Shown: in pieces, positions 54,492-64,000 of the stretch
Layout: each line of letters opens with the position of its first letter
Position numbering within the stretch: position 1 is the stretch's first letter
NCBI RefSeq assembly: GCF_004006175.1
Contig: NZ_CP033219.1
Span: 806,001 to 870,000, forward strand
Reading direction: 5' to 3'
DNA length: 64,000 bases
Source: Parasedimentitalea marina
GTDB lineage: Bacteria; Pseudomonadota; Alphaproteobacteria; Rhodobacterales; Rhodobacteraceae
Notes under the pieces: generated by a model
Databases searched by the model: none
The model's input: only the letters and a program-made list of their open reading frames with translations
Told to the model about the DNA's origin: nothing
Program-made: the position numbers and the translations under genes

Positions 54492-55816
54492 GAGTTTTTC
54501 TGACAGGTGTTCTGCTGGCGGCGGCCGTGCTGACCCAGACTGGGGCGGCTGTAGCGCAAAACGGGCCGCTGCGGATTGAAATCACCGACGGTGTGATCGA
54601 GCCGCTGCCCTATGCGGTGCCCAGCTTTATTGCCGAGACCGCTGCTGCAAATGAGATGTCAGCGCAGATCGCACGGGTGATTGCCTCGGATCTGAGCGGC
54701 ACTGGGTTGTTCCGCGAGATCCCGGCCTCGGCCCATATTTCAAAAGTCACCGATTTCAACGCCTCCGTCCAATATGCCGACTGGAAAGCCGTCAACGCGC
54801 AGGCGCTGATCACGGGCGCTGTCAGCGTCAATGGCAACCGGCTGACGGTGCGGTTCCGTGGCTATGATGTGTTTGCCGACAAAGAGCTGGATGGCGGTGG
54901 CCTGCAGTTCACCGGCACCACCGACGGCTGGCGGCGTATGGCCCATAAAGTGGCGGACAGTATATATAGCCGGATCACCGGCGAGGGCGGGTATTTCGAC
55001 AGCCGGGTGGTCTATGTCTCGGAAACCGGCCCCAAGAATGACCGTCGTAAGCGGTTGGCGATCATGGATTATGATGGCGCCAATGTGCAGTTCCTGACCA
55101 ACAGCGCCTCTATTGTTTTGGCGCCGCGGTTTTCGCCCAGTGGCGACCGGGTGCTCTATACCAGTTATGAAAGCGGCTTTCCGCAGATCCATGTAATGGA
55201 TATTGGCAAGGTCCAGCGCCGGGTGTTGTCAACTGACGATGGCATCATGAGCTTTGCGCCCCGGTTCTCGCCGGATGGGCGCACCGTGGTGTTTTCGCAA
55301 TCTCAGGGCGGTAACACCGATCTTTTCACCATGGATATCAACACTGGCAGCCTGACCCGGCTGACCAGTGCGCCGTCAATTGAAACGGCACCGTCGTTTT
55401 CGCCGGATGGCAGCCAGATTGTGTTTGAAAGCGACCGTTCAGGCGGTCAGCAACTCTATGTGATGGCCGCCAGTGGCGGGGATGCGCGCCGGATCAGTCA
55501 TGGCAAGGGGCGCTACGGCACCCCGGTGTGGTCGCCGCGGGGGGATCTGCTGGCCTTTACCAAGCAAAACAAGGGCCGATTCCATATCGGCGTGATGCGC
55601 ACCGATGGCAGCGAGGAGCGTCTGCTGACAGCCTCGTTCCTGGACGAGGGGCCGACCTGGTCGCCAAATGGTCGGGTCATTATGTTCACCCGCGAAACCC
55701 AAGGGGCCAGTGGTCGCTCTCTGTTGTATTCGGTGGACATCTCGGGGCGTAACCTTAGACCGGTACGGACCCCGGATGGCGGATCAGATCCGGCCTGGTC
55801 GCCCTTGCAGAATTAA
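54488..55816 (+). CDS. tolB: Tol-Pal system protein TolB
   Basis: A 442-residue periplasmic protein. The signal peptide covers 1-24. The N-terminal domain (25-160) precedes a six-bladed beta propeller with repeating FSPDG/WSP motifs ([63 protein letters not shown]). It binds Pal and TolA during outer-membrane constriction at division. Confidence 0.96.
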   Translation: MRVFLTGVLLAAAVLTQTGAAVAQNGPLRIEITDGVIEPLPYAVPSFIAETAAANEMSAQIARVIASDLSGTGLFREIPASAHISKVTDFNASVQYADWKAVNAQALITGAVSVNGNRLTVRFRGYDVFADKELDGGGLQFTGTTDGWRRMAHKVADSIYSRITGEGGYFDSRVVYVSETGPKNDRRKRLAIMDYDGANVQFLTNSASIVLAPRFSPSGDRVLYTSYESGFPQIHVMDIGKVQRRVLSTDDGIMSFAPRFSPDGRTVVFSQSQGGNTDLFTMDINTGSLTRLTSAPSIETAPSFSPDGSQIVFESDRSGGQQLYVMAASGGDARRISHGKGRYGTPVWSPRGDLLAFTKQNKGRFHIGVMRTDGSEERLLTASFLDEGPTWSPNGRVIMFTRETQGASGRSLLYSVDISGRNLRPVRTPDGGSDPAWSPLQN

Positions 55817-55898
55817 GAATAAAATCACCCCCATAGCGTGGTCAATTGGCCTGTGATAGGGTTCACGAAGCATAAGGCAAAAGCATGAGGCTGACAGC

Positions 55899-56396
55899 AT
55901 GAGCGGTTTGACAAAAGTAATTCTGGTTATTTCAGCATTGGGCCTCGCGGCGTGCGATAATGTGACCGGCGGAAATTCTAACACGGGTTCGCTAACCGGC
56001 GGTGGCGCGGGCGGAGTGGCGGATCAAACCAGCCCGGCCTATTTCCAGCAAGAGATCGGCGATCGGGTTTTGTTTGTGGTGGACCAGTCGACGCTGACGA
56101 CCGAAGCAAAAGGCATCCTGTTGTCGCAAGCAAACTGGTTGCTGGCCAACACTGATTACACTGCCACCATCGAGGGTCACGCGGATGAGCAGGGCACCCG
56201 GGAATATAACCTGGCCCTGGGCGCCCGTCGTGCCAGCGAGGCAAGGGAGTATCTGGTGTCGCAGGGTGTCGCCAGCAACCGCCTCAAAGTGGTGAGCTAT
56301 GGCAAGGAACGCCCGCTTGAGATTTGCTCGAATGAAAGCTGCTATTCGCAGAACCGGCGGGCTGTGACTATTCTGACTGGTGGGTTAACGGGGTAA
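55899..56396 (+). CDS. pal: Peptidoglycan-associated lipoprotein Pal
   Basis: A 165-residue lipoprotein. The lipobox is LAAC (Cys at about 20). The OmpA-like domain holds IEGHADEQGTREYNLALGAR and RASEAREYLVSQGV, the peptidoglycan-binding residues. It tethers the outer membrane to peptidoglycan and partners TolB. Confidence 0.97.
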   Translation: MSGLTKVILVISALGLAACDNVTGGNSNTGSLTGGGAGGVADQTSPAYFQQEIGDRVLFVVDQSTLTTEAKGILLSQANWLLANTDYTATIEGHADEQGTREYNLALGARRASEAREYLVSQGVASNRLKVVSYGKERPLEICSNESCYSQNRRAVTILTGGLTG

Positions 56397-57215
56397 ATGA
56401 TGCGTCTTTATTCTCTTGCCGTGATCGCGGCTGTTGCGTTTGTTCCGGCAGGCCTAAGGGCGCAGGATCAGCAAACCCTGGCTGATATCCGTCAGGAACT
56501 AACGGTTCTGCACGTGGAAATTCAACGCCTAAAGCGTGAGTTGTCGACCACGGGTGCTCCCGGCACCAGCCTTGGTGGCGATTCCGTTCTGGACCGTGTT
56601 GGCGCGATTGAGATTGCCCTGCAGGGGTTGACCTCGCAGACGGAACGGTTGGAACACCGGATTGAAAATGTGGTGGCAGATGGCACCAATCGCATCGGCG
56701 ATCTGGAATTCCGACTGGTCGAACTGGAAGGCGGCGACATCAGCCAGCTGGGAGAAACCTCGACGCTGGGTGGTGACGTTGAAACAGCGCAGCCAATTGG
56801 GCAGCCTCCGGTTGATACTTCGGATGAGCTGGCAGTGGGTGAGCTGGCAGATTTTGACGGCGCAAAAAAGGCACTGGGTGAGGGTAATTATCAGGACGCG
56901 GCGGCCCGGTTTGCCAGTTTTGATGTGGCCTATCCCGGCAGTCCCCTGGCCGCCGAAGCCCATTTTAATCGTGGTAAGGCACTGGATGGACTGGGCGACA
57001 CCCGCGAGGCGGCGCGGGCCTATTTGGCGGCCTTCACCGGCAATTCAACCGGAATCATCGCCCCCGAGGCGCTGTTTGAACTGGGCGCTGCTTTGGGACG
57101 TTTGGGGCAATCCAGTCAGGCCTGTGTGACCCTGTCCGAGGTCAAGGCGCGCTTTCCCGATACGGCGGCGGTGCTGGCAGCGGAACAGGAAATGGCCTCG
57201 CTGAGCTGTTCTTGA
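56397..57215 (+). CDS. cpoB: Cell division coordinator CpoB (YbgF)
   Basis: A 272-residue periplasmic protein starting right after the pal stop. Signal peptide 1-22; coiled coil at about 28-110 (LADIRQELTVLHVEIQRLKR); TPR-like repeats from about 155 (AKKALGEGNYQDAAARFASF, AAEAHFNRGKALDGLGDTRE). It links Tol-Pal to peptidoglycan synthesis at the division site. Confidence 0.92.
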   Translation: MMRLYSLAVIAAVAFVPAGLRAQDQQTLADIRQELTVLHVEIQRLKRELSTTGAPGTSLGGDSVLDRVGAIEIALQGLTSQTERLEHRIENVVADGTNRIGDLEFRLVELEGGDISQLGETSTLGGDVETAQPIGQPPVDTSDELAVGELADFDGAKKALGEGNYQDAAARFASFDVAYPGSPLAAEAHFNRGKALDGLGDTREAARAYLAAFTGNSTGIIAPEALFELGAALGRLGQSSQACVTLSEVKARFPDTAAVLAAEQEMASLSCS

Positions 57216-57225
57216 CCGGCCGACA

Positions 57226-58464
57226 ATGAATATTCTGACAGAGGTCCAGGGTCATTTCCAAGGGTCGTTGCCGTCCCGGATAGGCGTGGCCCTGTCGGGT
57301 GGTGGCGATTCGGTGGCCTTGCTGCATATTCTGACGCAGTGTTTTCAGGGGCAGGACGTACAAATTCTGGCTGCGACCGTAGATCACGGGTTGCGCCGTG
57401 AATCCGCCGATGAAGCCCGGCAGGTTGCCGCTCTGGCCCGTCACATGGGTGTCGATCACGAGATTTTGCACTGGCAGGGATGGCAGGGGGACGGCAATCT
57501 TCAGGATCAGGCCCGCCGGGCCAGGTATCAGCTGCTGAGTGACTGGGCCAAGCGCCGCGAGATCGAAATCATCACGCTGGGGCATACTGCGGATGATCAG
57601 GCTGAAACTGTTTTGATGCGATTGGCGCGTTCGGCCGGGGTCAACGGATTGGCGGCGATGCCGGTGCGTCGCCAGCTGAACGGGATCACATTGTTGCGCC
57701 CATTGCTGCGGGTGACACGTGCCCAGCTGCGCAATCACCTGACCCAACATGACCTGACATGGGTCGAGGACCCCTCTAATCAGGATCGTCGGTTTGAGCG
57801 GGTGCGGATGCGTCAGGCGATGAAAACCCTGGAGCCACTGGGCCTCACCATCGCGTCCCTCTCTGCGGTGGCCGAGAATATGGGTAAGGCAAAGGAAGCG
57901 CTTGATCGTAATGCTCTTTTGGTCGGCAAGGATCTGGCCAAAACGGTCTCTGGCGCTGTGGTTATTGATGAAAAAGGGCTGCGTGATCAGCCCGACGAGA
58001 TCATTCACCGTTTGCTGGCGGGGGCACTGCGCTGGGTCTCGGGGGGTGAATATCCGCTGCGACGAGGCGTCATGGCCGAGGCTTTGGTCTGTGTCCGCAC
58101 GGGTGGCGGGGTGACGCTGGGTGGATGTCGCATCTTGTCGCGCCGCGGGCAGGTCTGGATCTGTCGGGAATACAATGCGGTGCGCGATGAGGTGGCACTG
58201 CCAGATGCGATCTGGGACAAGCGATGGGTGCTGCAAGGGGCGGACGTTTCAGGGCTCGAGGTGCGGCCCTTGGGCAGGGCGGGGCTGTTGTTGTGCCCGG
58301 ATTGGCGCGATTCTGGTTGTCCCCATGAAGTTCTGGAAGCGACCCCTGCTGTTTGGAGAAAACAGGACTTGGTTGCCGCTCCTATGGCTGAAATGGCCAA
58401 CGGATGGACCGCAAAAGCAGTAAATTCGGACGAAGAGTTCTATAGAAGCCTTTTATCGCATTGA
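57226..58464 (+). CDS. tilS: tRNA(Ile)-lysidine synthetase TilS
   Basis: A 412-residue ATP-dependent enzyme. The PP-loop is VALSGGGDSVALLHIL (SGGGDS at 24-29). GHTADDQAETVLMRLARSAG is the conserved second motif. It modifies C34 of tRNA-Ile2 to lysidine so that it reads AUA. It lies ten bases after cpoB. Confidence 0.95.
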   Translation: MNILTEVQGHFQGSLPSRIGVALSGGGDSVALLHILTQCFQGQDVQILAATVDHGLRRESADEARQVAALARHMGVDHEILHWQGWQGDGNLQDQARRARYQLLSDWAKRREIEIITLGHTADDQAETVLMRLARSAGVNGLAAMPVRRQLNGITLLRPLLRVTRAQLRNHLTQHDLTWVEDPSNQDRRFERVRMRQAMKTLEPLGLTIASLSAVAENMGKAKEALDRNALLVGKDLAKTVSGAVVIDEKGLRDQPDEIIHRLLAGALRWVSGGEYPLRRGVMAEALVCVRTGGGVTLGGCRILSRRGQVWICREYNAVRDEVALPDAIWDKRWVLQGADVSGLEVRPLGRAGLLLCPDWRDSGCPHEVLEATPAVWRKQDLVAAPMAEMANGWTAKAVNSDEEFYRSLLSH

Positions 58465-58541
58465 ACCTGACCGAATGATCCTTATTTTAGGGTCAAAGCA
58501 GGTGTACCGAATGGTATGCTTCGAAAACTAGGAGAGCTGCC

Positions 58542-60461
58542 TTGGGCAACGCACGTAATATCGCCTTCTGGGTCATTCTGTTTCTGCTGGTCTTGGCGCT
58601 GTTCAATATGTTCAGCGGTTCGGGCAGTTCGATGCAGAGCCAGGAAAGAACCTTTTCTGATTTTGTGACCGCAGTTGAAGGCGGAGGGGTGAGCAATGTC
58701 ATCCTGGATGGTGAACAAATTCGCTTTACCGCGTCTGATGGCAACGCCTACATGACCATCAAACCTTCAGATGCTGAAGTCACACGGTTGCTCATCGAGA
58801 ACAATATTCCGGTGCGGGCTGAAAAACAGGCGCAATCCGGGTTTCAGGCGTTTTTGCTGACGCTGCTACCATTCCTGTTACTGATCGGTGTCTGGGTCTA
58901 TTTCATGAACCGGATGCAGGGTGGCGGCAAAGGTGGCGCGATGGGTTTTGGCAAGTCCAAGGCCAAGATGCTGACCGAGAAACACGGTCGGGTGACGTTT
59001 GACGACGTGGCCGGTATCGACGAAGCCAAGGAAGAACTGGAAGAGATCGTCGAATTCCTGCGCAATCCGCAGAAATTCAGCCGTCTGGGCGGTAAGATCC
59101 CCAAGGGTGCGCTGCTGGTGGGCCCTCCGGGTACTGGTAAGACACTACTGGCCCGTGCGATTGCTGGCGAAGCAGGCGTTCCGTTCTTCACCATTTCGGG
59201 TTCTGATTTTGTTGAAATGTTCGTCGGTGTGGGTGCCTCCCGCGTGCGTGACATGTTTGAACAGGCCAAAAAGAATGCGCCATGTATCGTGTTCATCGAT
59301 GAGATCGACGCTGTGGGTCGCCATCGTGGTGCCGGCTATGGCGGTGGTAATGACGAACGTGAGCAGACATTGAACCAGCTGCTGGTTGAGATGGACGGCT
59401 TTGAGGCCAACGAGGGTGTGATCATCCTGGCCGCGACCAACCGTAAAGATGTGTTGGACCCTGCCTTGCTGCGTCCGGGTCGTTTTGACCGCAACGTGAC
59501 TGTTGGTAATCCTGACATCAAAGGCCGTGAGAAGATCCTGGGCGTGCATGCCCGCAAAACGCCGCTGGGTCCGGATGTTGATCTGCGGATCATCGCACGG
59601 GGTACACCCGGTTTCTCGGGTGCGGATCTGGCCAACCTGGTCAACGAATCTGCCCTGATGGCCGCCCGTATTGGCCGTCGCTTTGTCACCATGGACGATT
59701 TTGAAAGTGCCAAAGACAAGGTGATGATGGGGGCCGAACGCCGCTCTATGGTGATGACCCAAGAGCAAAAGGAAATGACCGCCTACCACGAAGCGGGACA
59801 CGCGGTTGTCGGGATTTCGCTGCCGAAATGTGATCCGGTCTATAAGGCGACTATCATTCCGCGCGGTGGTGCATTGGGCATGGTGATGAGCTTGCCGGAA
59901 TTTGACCGGTTGAACATGTTCAAAGAAGAGTGCCATCAGCGCCTGGCGATGACCATGGCCGGTAAGGCTGCGGAAATCATCAAATACGGCGAAGACGAAG
60001 TCTCTAACGGACCTGCGGGCGATATCCAGCAGGCTTCGGGACTGGCGCGGGCCATGGTGATGCAATGGGGCATGTCCGACAAGGTCGGCAACATTGACTA
60101 CCAAGAGGCTGCGGCTGGCTATCAGAACAATGGCGGCGCTGGCGGCTTTTCGGTATCAGCGGCCACCAAAGAGCTGATCGAAGATGAAGTGAAGCGTCTG
60201 ATCGACGAAGGCTATCAGCGGGCGCATAAGATCCTGTCCGAGAACAGCGACGGGTTCGAACGTCTGGCGCAGGGTCTGCTGGAATATGAGACACTGACCG
60301 GCGAAGAGATCAAGCGCGTCATGAACGGCGAACTTCCCAATGCGGGCGATGATGAGGATGACGATGCGGATCAGGGCAATGCCTCGGTCACCGCGATTCC
60401 AAAAGCCAAGCCAAAGAAATCGCCACCCGAAGGCGACATGGAGCCGGAACCCTCGGCCTGA
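58542..60461 (+). CDS. ftsH: ATP-dependent membrane zinc protease FtsH
   Basis: A 639-residue AAA+ protease starting at TTG (ribosome-binding site AGGAGA). Two membrane helices (5-25 and about 100-122) flank a periplasmic domain. Walker A GPPGTGKT, Walker [15 protein letters not shown] with [10 protein letters not shown], and the zinc site HEAGHAV. The C-terminal tail (about 600-639) is acidic, then Lys-rich. It degrades membrane and short-lived cytoplasmic proteins. Confidence 0.97.
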   Translation: MGNARNIAFWVILFLLVLALFNMFSGSGSSMQSQERTFSDFVTAVEGGGVSNVILDGEQIRFTASDGNAYMTIKPSDAEVTRLLIENNIPVRAEKQAQSGFQAFLLTLLPFLLLIGVWVYFMNRMQGGGKGGAMGFGKSKAKMLTEKHGRVTFDDVAGIDEAKEELEEIVEFLRNPQKFSRLGGKIPKGALLVGPPGTGKTLLARAIAGEAGVPFFTISGSDFVEMFVGVGASRVRDMFEQAKKNAPCIVFIDEIDAVGRHRGAGYGGGNDEREQTLNQLLVEMDGFEANEGVIILAATNRKDVLDPALLRPGRFDRNVTVGNPDIKGREKILGVHARKTPLGPDVDLRIIARGTPGFSGADLANLVNESALMAARIGRRFVTMDDFESAKDKVMMGAERRSMVMTQEQKEMTAYHEAGHAVVGISLPKCDPVYKATIIPRGGALGMVMSLPEFDRLNMFKEECHQRLAMTMAGKAAEIIKYGEDEVSNGPAGDIQQASGLARAMVMQWGMSDKVGNIDYQEAAAGYQNNGGAGGFSVSAATKELIEDEVKRLIDEGYQRAHKILSENSDGFERLAQGLLEYETLTGEEIKRVMNGELPNAGDDEDDDADQGNASVTAIPKAKPKKSPPEGDMEPEPSA

Positions 60462-60476
60462 TAGATAAGTGACAAT

Positions 60477-60512
60477 GGCCCGGATACCGAAATAGGTGTC
60501 CGGGCCTTTTTT
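60477..60512 (+). terminator. Rho-independent terminator after ftsH
   Basis: GGCCCGGATACC pairs with GGTGTCCGGGCC around GAAATA, one bulge or mismatch, followed by TTTTTT. It closes the tilS/ftsH end of the block. Confidence 0.92.
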
Positions 60513-60598
60513 ATTGCTTTGGTCCTGTTGGCCAGCGCGACATTGAGAATTTTAGTAAAAAAGCCCCCGAGATGGCGGCTGACTTGCAGGAGAGCACT

Positions 60599-61174
60599 GT
60601 GCCGACATTACGCGAAGTTGAATTTCAGGGCGAAATCACATGGCTGGGACATGTGCCAGCCGAGGGCGGGCTGCGGGCGCGGTCCGTGGATCGGCTGGAT
60701 CTTGGTTTTGATGGCGACGCAGGTGCGCGTCATGCTGGGGCCAATCGGGCGTCCTGCGTGCGGGTCAGGGATCTGTACCCGGAGGGCACCGAAATCCGCA
60801 ATGCCCGTCAGGTGACAATTCTGTCCGAGGAAGAACTGGCCTTGATTGCTGCCGATATGGGGATGGAGGCGGTAGACCCGTCGCATCTGGGCGTATCGAT
60901 TGTGGTGCGTGGCATTCCGGACTTTACCTTTATCCCGCCATCGTCGCGGCTGCAGGGGCCGGATGGGGTGACGCTGGTGGCGGACACAGAAAACCGCCCC
61001 TGCATTTTTCCGGGTCGCGAAATAGAGAAGGATCACACCGGCTTTGGCCCCAAGTTCAAACCCGCAGCCAAGAATCGCCGGGGAATCACTGCCTGGGTCG
61101 AACGGCCGGGGGGCATGGTGATTGGCGATGCGCTGCGACTTTTTATTCCAGACCAACGGCCCTGGGCGCCATAA
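60599..61174 (+). CDS. MOSC-domain protein
   Basis: A 191-residue protein from the GTG at 60599, which has AGGAG six bases upstream; an in-frame ATG at 60572 has none. The MOSC fold is supported by ARQVTILSEEELALIAADMG, GIPDFTFIPPSSRLQGPDG, and the candidate sulphur-carrier Cys in TENRPCIFPGREI. Proteins of this family bind molybdenum cofactor and transfer sulphur or reduce N-hydroxylated compounds; which applies is unknown. Confidence 0.85.
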   Translation: MPTLREVEFQGEITWLGHVPAEGGLRARSVDRLDLGFDGDAGARHAGANRASCVRVRDLYPEGTEIRNARQVTILSEEELALIAADMGMEAVDPSHLGVSIVVRGIPDFTFIPPSSRLQGPDGVTLVADTENRPCIFPGREIEKDHTGFGPKFKPAAKNRRGITAWVERPGGMVIGDALRLFIPDQRPWAP

Positions 61175-61352
61175 TAGTAGGGGGACGCACCCAGAGTTTC
61201 CGATTTGAAACCGATACCCGGGCCGACGCCGTTTCGCGGCATGAAAATGTCGGAAAACATGCGCTCAATCTTATATTGGCCGGGTAAGGCTAGCTTAGTA
61301 TTGGCGCAAAAGCGTCTTCTTCTATGTGCATATGAGATCAGGGATCAGTGTC

Positions 61353-63029
61353 ATGAGCTATAAGAGTGATATCGAGATTGCCCGCGAGGCAAACAAGCAG
61401 CCGATCCAGGAGATTGGCAAAAAACTGGGCATCTCAAGTGATGACCTGGTGCCTTATGGCCATGACAAAGCCAAGATTAGCCAGTCGTTCATCAAGTCGG
61501 TTCAAGACCGTACCGATGGCAAGCTGATTCTGGTGACAGCGATCAACCCAACACCTGCGGGTGAAGGCAAGACTACCACTACTGTGGGTCTGGGTGACGG
61601 TCTGAACCGCATCGGCAAAAACGCGATGGTTTGTATCCGCGAGGCCTCTTTGGGTCCGAACTTTGGTATGAAGGGTGGCGCTGCTGGTGGCGGCTACGCA
61701 CAGATCGTGCCGATGGAAGACATGAACCTGCACTTTACAGGTGACTTCCACGCAATTACCTCAGCCCACTCGTTGCTGTCTGCGATGATCGACAACCACA
61801 TCTATTGGGGCAACGATCTGGAAATCGACACCCGGCGTGTTGCTTGGCGCCGTGTGGTTGACATGAACGACCGCGCCCTGCGTCAGATCACTGCGTCCTT
61901 GGGCGGTGTTGCCAATGGCTTCCCACGTGAAACCGGTTTTGACATCACCGTTGCATCCGAAGTGATGGCGATCTTGTGCCTGGCCAACGATCTGGAAGAT
62001 CTGGAAAAGCGCCTGGGCGACATCATCGTGGCCTATCGCCGCGACCGGACTCCGGTCTATTGCCGCGACATCGAGGCTGATGGCGCCATGACCGTGCTGC
62101 TGAAAGATGCAATGCAGCCGAACCTGGTGCAGACACTGGAAAACAACCCGGCGTTTGTTCACGGTGGCCCATTCGCCAACATCGCACATGGCTGTAACTC
62201 GGTTATTGCGACCACAACGGCGCTGAAACTGACCGACTATGTCGTCACCGAGGCTGGCTTTGGTGCTGACTTGGGCGCTGAGAAGTTCATGAACATCAAG
62301 TGCCGCAAAGCGGGCCTGGCCCCGTCAGTAGTGGTTCTGGTTGCGACTGTGCGCGCGATGAAAATGAACGGCGGCGTTGCCAAGGCTGATCTGGCCGGCG
62401 AAAACATCGAGGCTGTGCAGTCCGGCTGTGCCAACCTGGGTCGTCACATCGAGAACCTGAAATCCTTTGGTGTCCCGGTTGTTGTCGCAATCAACCACTT
62501 TGTCACCGATACCGATGCCGAAGTGCAGGCGATCAAGGACTTTGTGGTCTCGCAGGGCTCCGAAGCAATCCTGTCGCGTCACTGGGAACTGGGCTCTGAG
62601 GGCTCGGCTGATCTGGCAACGCGCGTCGCCGAGATTGCAGATGCGGATATGGCCAACTTTGCGCCAATCTATCCTGACGACATGCCACTGTTTGAAAAGA
62701 TCGAAACCGTCGCCAAGCGCATCTACCGCGCTGACGAAGTTCTGGCAGATGCCAAGATCCGCAAGCAGCTGCATGAGTGGGAAGAGCAGGGCTATGGCAA
62801 TCTGCCGGTCTGCATGGCCAAGACGCAGTATTCCTTCTCGACTGATCCGACATTGCGCGGTGCGCCGGTTGGCCATTCAGTGCCAGTACGCGAAGTGCGC
62901 CTGTCAGCAGGGGCCGGATTTATCGTCGCAGTTTGCGGTGATATCATGACAATGCCGGGTCTGCCCCGCAATCCAGCGGCAAAAAGCATCCATCTGAATG
63001 AGACCGGTGAAATCCAAGGCTTGTTCTAA
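61353..63029 (+). CDS. fhs: Formate--tetrahydrofolate ligase
   Basis: A 558-residue enzyme from the ATG at 61353; in-frame starts at 61326 and 61332 are less typical. The P-loop is [18 protein letters not shown], and [20 protein letters not shown] and DGHAITSAH-like ([15 protein letters not shown]) are family signatures. It makes 10-formyl-THF from formate, ATP and THF. With FolD, encoded 400 bases downstream, it connects formate to methylene-THF. Confidence 0.97.
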   Translation: MSYKSDIEIAREANKQPIQEIGKKLGISSDDLVPYGHDKAKISQSFIKSVQDRTDGKLILVTAINPTPAGEGKTTTTVGLGDGLNRIGKNAMVCIREASLGPNFGMKGGAAGGGYAQIVPMEDMNLHFTGDFHAITSAHSLLSAMIDNHIYWGNDLEIDTRRVAWRRVVDMNDRALRQITASLGGVANGFPRETGFDITVASEVMAILCLANDLEDLEKRLGDIIVAYRRDRTPVYCRDIEADGAMTVLLKDAMQPNLVQTLENNPAFVHGGPFANIAHGCNSVIATTTALKLTDYVVTEAGFGADLGAEKFMNIKCRKAGLAPSVVVLVATVRAMKMNGGVAKADLAGENIEAVQSGCANLGRHIENLKSFGVPVVVAINHFVTDTDAEVQAIKDFVVSQGSEAILSRHWELGSEGSADLATRVAEIADADMANFAPIYPDDMPLFEKIETVAKRIYRADEVLADAKIRKQLHEWEEQGYGNLPVCMAKTQYSFSTDPTLRGAPVGHSVPVREVRLSAGAGFIVAVCGDIMTMPGLPRNPAAKSIHLNETGEIQGLF

Positions 63030-63046
63030 AGCTGAATATGCGCTTT

Positions 63047-63076
63047 CTGCGGCCCCGGGACACCCCGGGGCCGCAG
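63047..63076 (+). promoter_or_regulatory. GC-rich hairpin between fhs and the chorismate mutase gene
   Basis: CTGCGGCCCCGGG at 63047-63059 and CCCGGGGCCGCAG at 63064-63076 form a perfect 13-base stem around ACAC. GAGTTTT follows, and the last bases of the stem (GCAG) join GAG to give AGGAG, the ribosome-binding site of the next gene. It may act as a partial terminator or limit translation of the chorismate mutase. Confidence 0.6.
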
Positions 63077-63087
63077 GAGTTTTAGAC

Positions 63088-63393
63088 ATGACCCAATTGA
63101 CACCACCGCAGGATTGCCGGGACATGGACGCGCTAAGGGCTGAAATCGACGCTCTTGATGCGCGTCTTGTTGCGCTTTTGGCGACACGGGCCGATTATAT
63201 CGACCGGGCGATTGCGCTAAAACAAACCAATGGCTGGCCAGCACGGATACCTGAAAGGGTGGAAGACGTGGTCAGTAAGGTTCGTAGCGCTGCCAATGTC
63301 GGGGGATTGGACCCTGAACTGGCAGAAACCCTGTGGCGGCAGTTGATAGATTGGTCGATTGCGCGAGAGGCGCAGGTTATTCGGGAAACGTGA
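63088..63393 (+). CDS. Chorismate mutase (AroQ class)
   Basis: A 101-residue all-helical enzyme from the ATG at 63088 (AGGAG upstream). Conserved pattern MDALRAEIDALDARLVALLA, then RADYIDRAIALKQ, and the last helix with Glu-Thr-Leu-Trp-Arg-Gln. It should convert chorismate to prephenate for Phe/Tyr synthesis; the related isochorismate-pyruvate lyase PchB is a less likely alternative. Its place between fhs and folD is unusual. Confidence 0.87.
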   Translation: MTQLTPPQDCRDMDALRAEIDALDARLVALLATRADYIDRAIALKQTNGWPARIPERVEDVVSKVRSAANVGGLDPELAETLWRQLIDWSIAREAQVIRET

Positions 63394-63432
63394 GCGGGTT
63401 TTGACCTCAGCTCGGGGAAAAGGAAGAGATTT

Positions 63433-64000
63433 ATGGCAGCAAGTATCATCGACGGTAAGGCCTTTGCCGCGACTGTGCGCGAAAAAGTGGCTGGTCACGT
63501 TGCCCGTCTGAAGGAAGAAAACGACATCACGCCTGGATTGGCTGTGGTGCTGGTCGGTGAAGACCCGGCGTCCGAGGTCTACGTGGCCGCCAAGCACAAG
63601 AACACGGTAGCGGCTGGTATGGCCTCTTTCGAGCACAAGCTGCCTGCTGATGCGTCCGAAGAGGAACTGTTCGCGCTGATCGACCAACTGAATGCGGACC
63701 CGAAGGTGCATGGTATCCTTTGCCAGTTCCCAGTGCCGGACCACCTGAATGAGCGCCGCGTGGTGGCCCGCATCGACCCGTCCAAGGATGTGGACGGGTT
63801 GAGCGTGGTGAACGCAGGTTTGCTGGCAAGTGGTGAGAAAGGCCTCGTGTCCTGCACCCCTCTGGGGTGCCTGATGCTGTTGCGCGATCAGGTCGGCAAC
63901 ATGTCCGGCAAGAATGCTGTGGTGATTGGACGTTCGAACCTTTTTGGCAAGCCGATGGCCCAACTTCTGCTGCAGGAAAGCTGCACCGTGACCATCGCTC
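63433..64000 (+). CDS. folD: Methylene-THF dehydrogenase / cyclohydrolase FolD (partial, cut by window end)
   Basis: The first 189 codons of folD, from the ATG at 63433. [15 protein letters not shown] holds the catalytic Lys of the family (KxK-region), and [12 protein letters not shown] and [14 protein letters not shown] are signatures; the NAD(P) domain starts near the end ([14 protein letters not shown]). FolD interconverts methylene-, methenyl- and formyl-THF. It and Fhs form the folate one-carbon branch. Confidence 0.95.
   Translation, partial: MAASIIDGKAFAATVREKVAGHVARLKEENDITPGLAVVLVGEDPASEVYVAAKHKNTVAAGMASFEHKLPADASEEELFALIDQLNADPKVHGILCQFPVPDHLNERRVVARIDPSKDVDGLSVVNAGLLASGEKGLVSCTPLGCLMLLRDQVGNMSGKNAVVIGRSNLFGKPMAQLLLQESCTVTIA

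Noticed and set aside
1..64000. CRISPR array, intact transposon or prophage
   Set aside because: No regularly spaced repeats with spacers, no intact transposase or integrase other than chromosomal XerC, and no phage structural genes were seen.

Overview
The window reads as chromosomal DNA of an alphaproteobacterium of the order Rhodobacterales, Roseobacter-like. Pointers are the tal/priA and xerC/DUF484 neighbourhood, ruvCAB followed by ybgC-tolQRAB-pal-cpoB-tilS-ftsH, a phosphatidylcholine synthase (Pcs), fhs next to folD, frequent GTG/TTG starts, and an intergenic motif beginning GCCTCCGGCGGG that I associate with this group from memory. The species cannot be named from sequence alone.

Layout. 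(1) 1-6.4 kb is AT-richer accessory DNA: the end of an unidentified gene, a secreted polysaccharide lyase, a CoiA-like nuclease, and an overlapping gene pair coding for a P-loop ATPase and a small membrane protein. It ends near what looks like a leftover tRNA 3' end. (2) 6.4-15.1 kb is a surface/matrix cluster: an RTX calcium-binding repeat protein, a three-part enzyme (GH18-like + NodB deacetylase + GT2 synthase), its coupled exported DUF3131 partner and a lipoprotein. Perfect CtrA-type sites lie before the RTX gene and before the synthase. (3) 15.2-17.3 kb holds the decayed specificity domain of a type IIG restriction-modification enzyme, a SAM methyltransferase, a truncated tRNA-Arg and an intact tRNA-Arg(UCU); it looks like an island edge. 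(4) 17.3-24.0 kb is the complete phosphate regulon (phoR-pstSCAB-phoU-phoB, minus strand) with a triple Pho-box. (5) 24.2-25.9 kb is a phnY-phnZ type oxidative phosphonate pathway under a LysR regulator with a perfect palindrome. (6) 26.8-29.8 kb is a LuxR-type regulator divergent from a cyclodeaminase-like gene and an aminotransferase.

(7) 30-37 kb is housekeeping: ileS, an Ogt-type DNA methyltransferase, an EamA permease, pcs, an EF-hand protein and a cytochrome P460. (8) 37-44.6 kb has xerC, a DUF484 gene, an inserted membrane-protein gene, a tal-like aldolase, a MerR/SDR pair behind a textbook 19-bp-spacer MerR promoter, and priA. (9) 45-48.2 kb has an MFS permease, prmA and small genes. 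(10) 48.5-60.5 kb is DNA repair plus the envelope block: ruvCAB, ybgC-tolQRAB-pal-cpoB, tilS and ftsH. (11) 60.6-64 kb has a MOSC protein, fhs, a chorismate mutase and the start of folD, cut by the window end.

The strongest candidates for something undescribed are the ATPase/membrane-protein pair at 2.7-5.5 kb, the GH18-like/NodB/GT2 + DUF3131 exopolysaccharide module with CtrA-type sites, and the LuxR-controlled cyclodeaminase/aminotransferase pair. No CRISPR array, intact insertion sequence, intact integrase or rRNA gene was seen.
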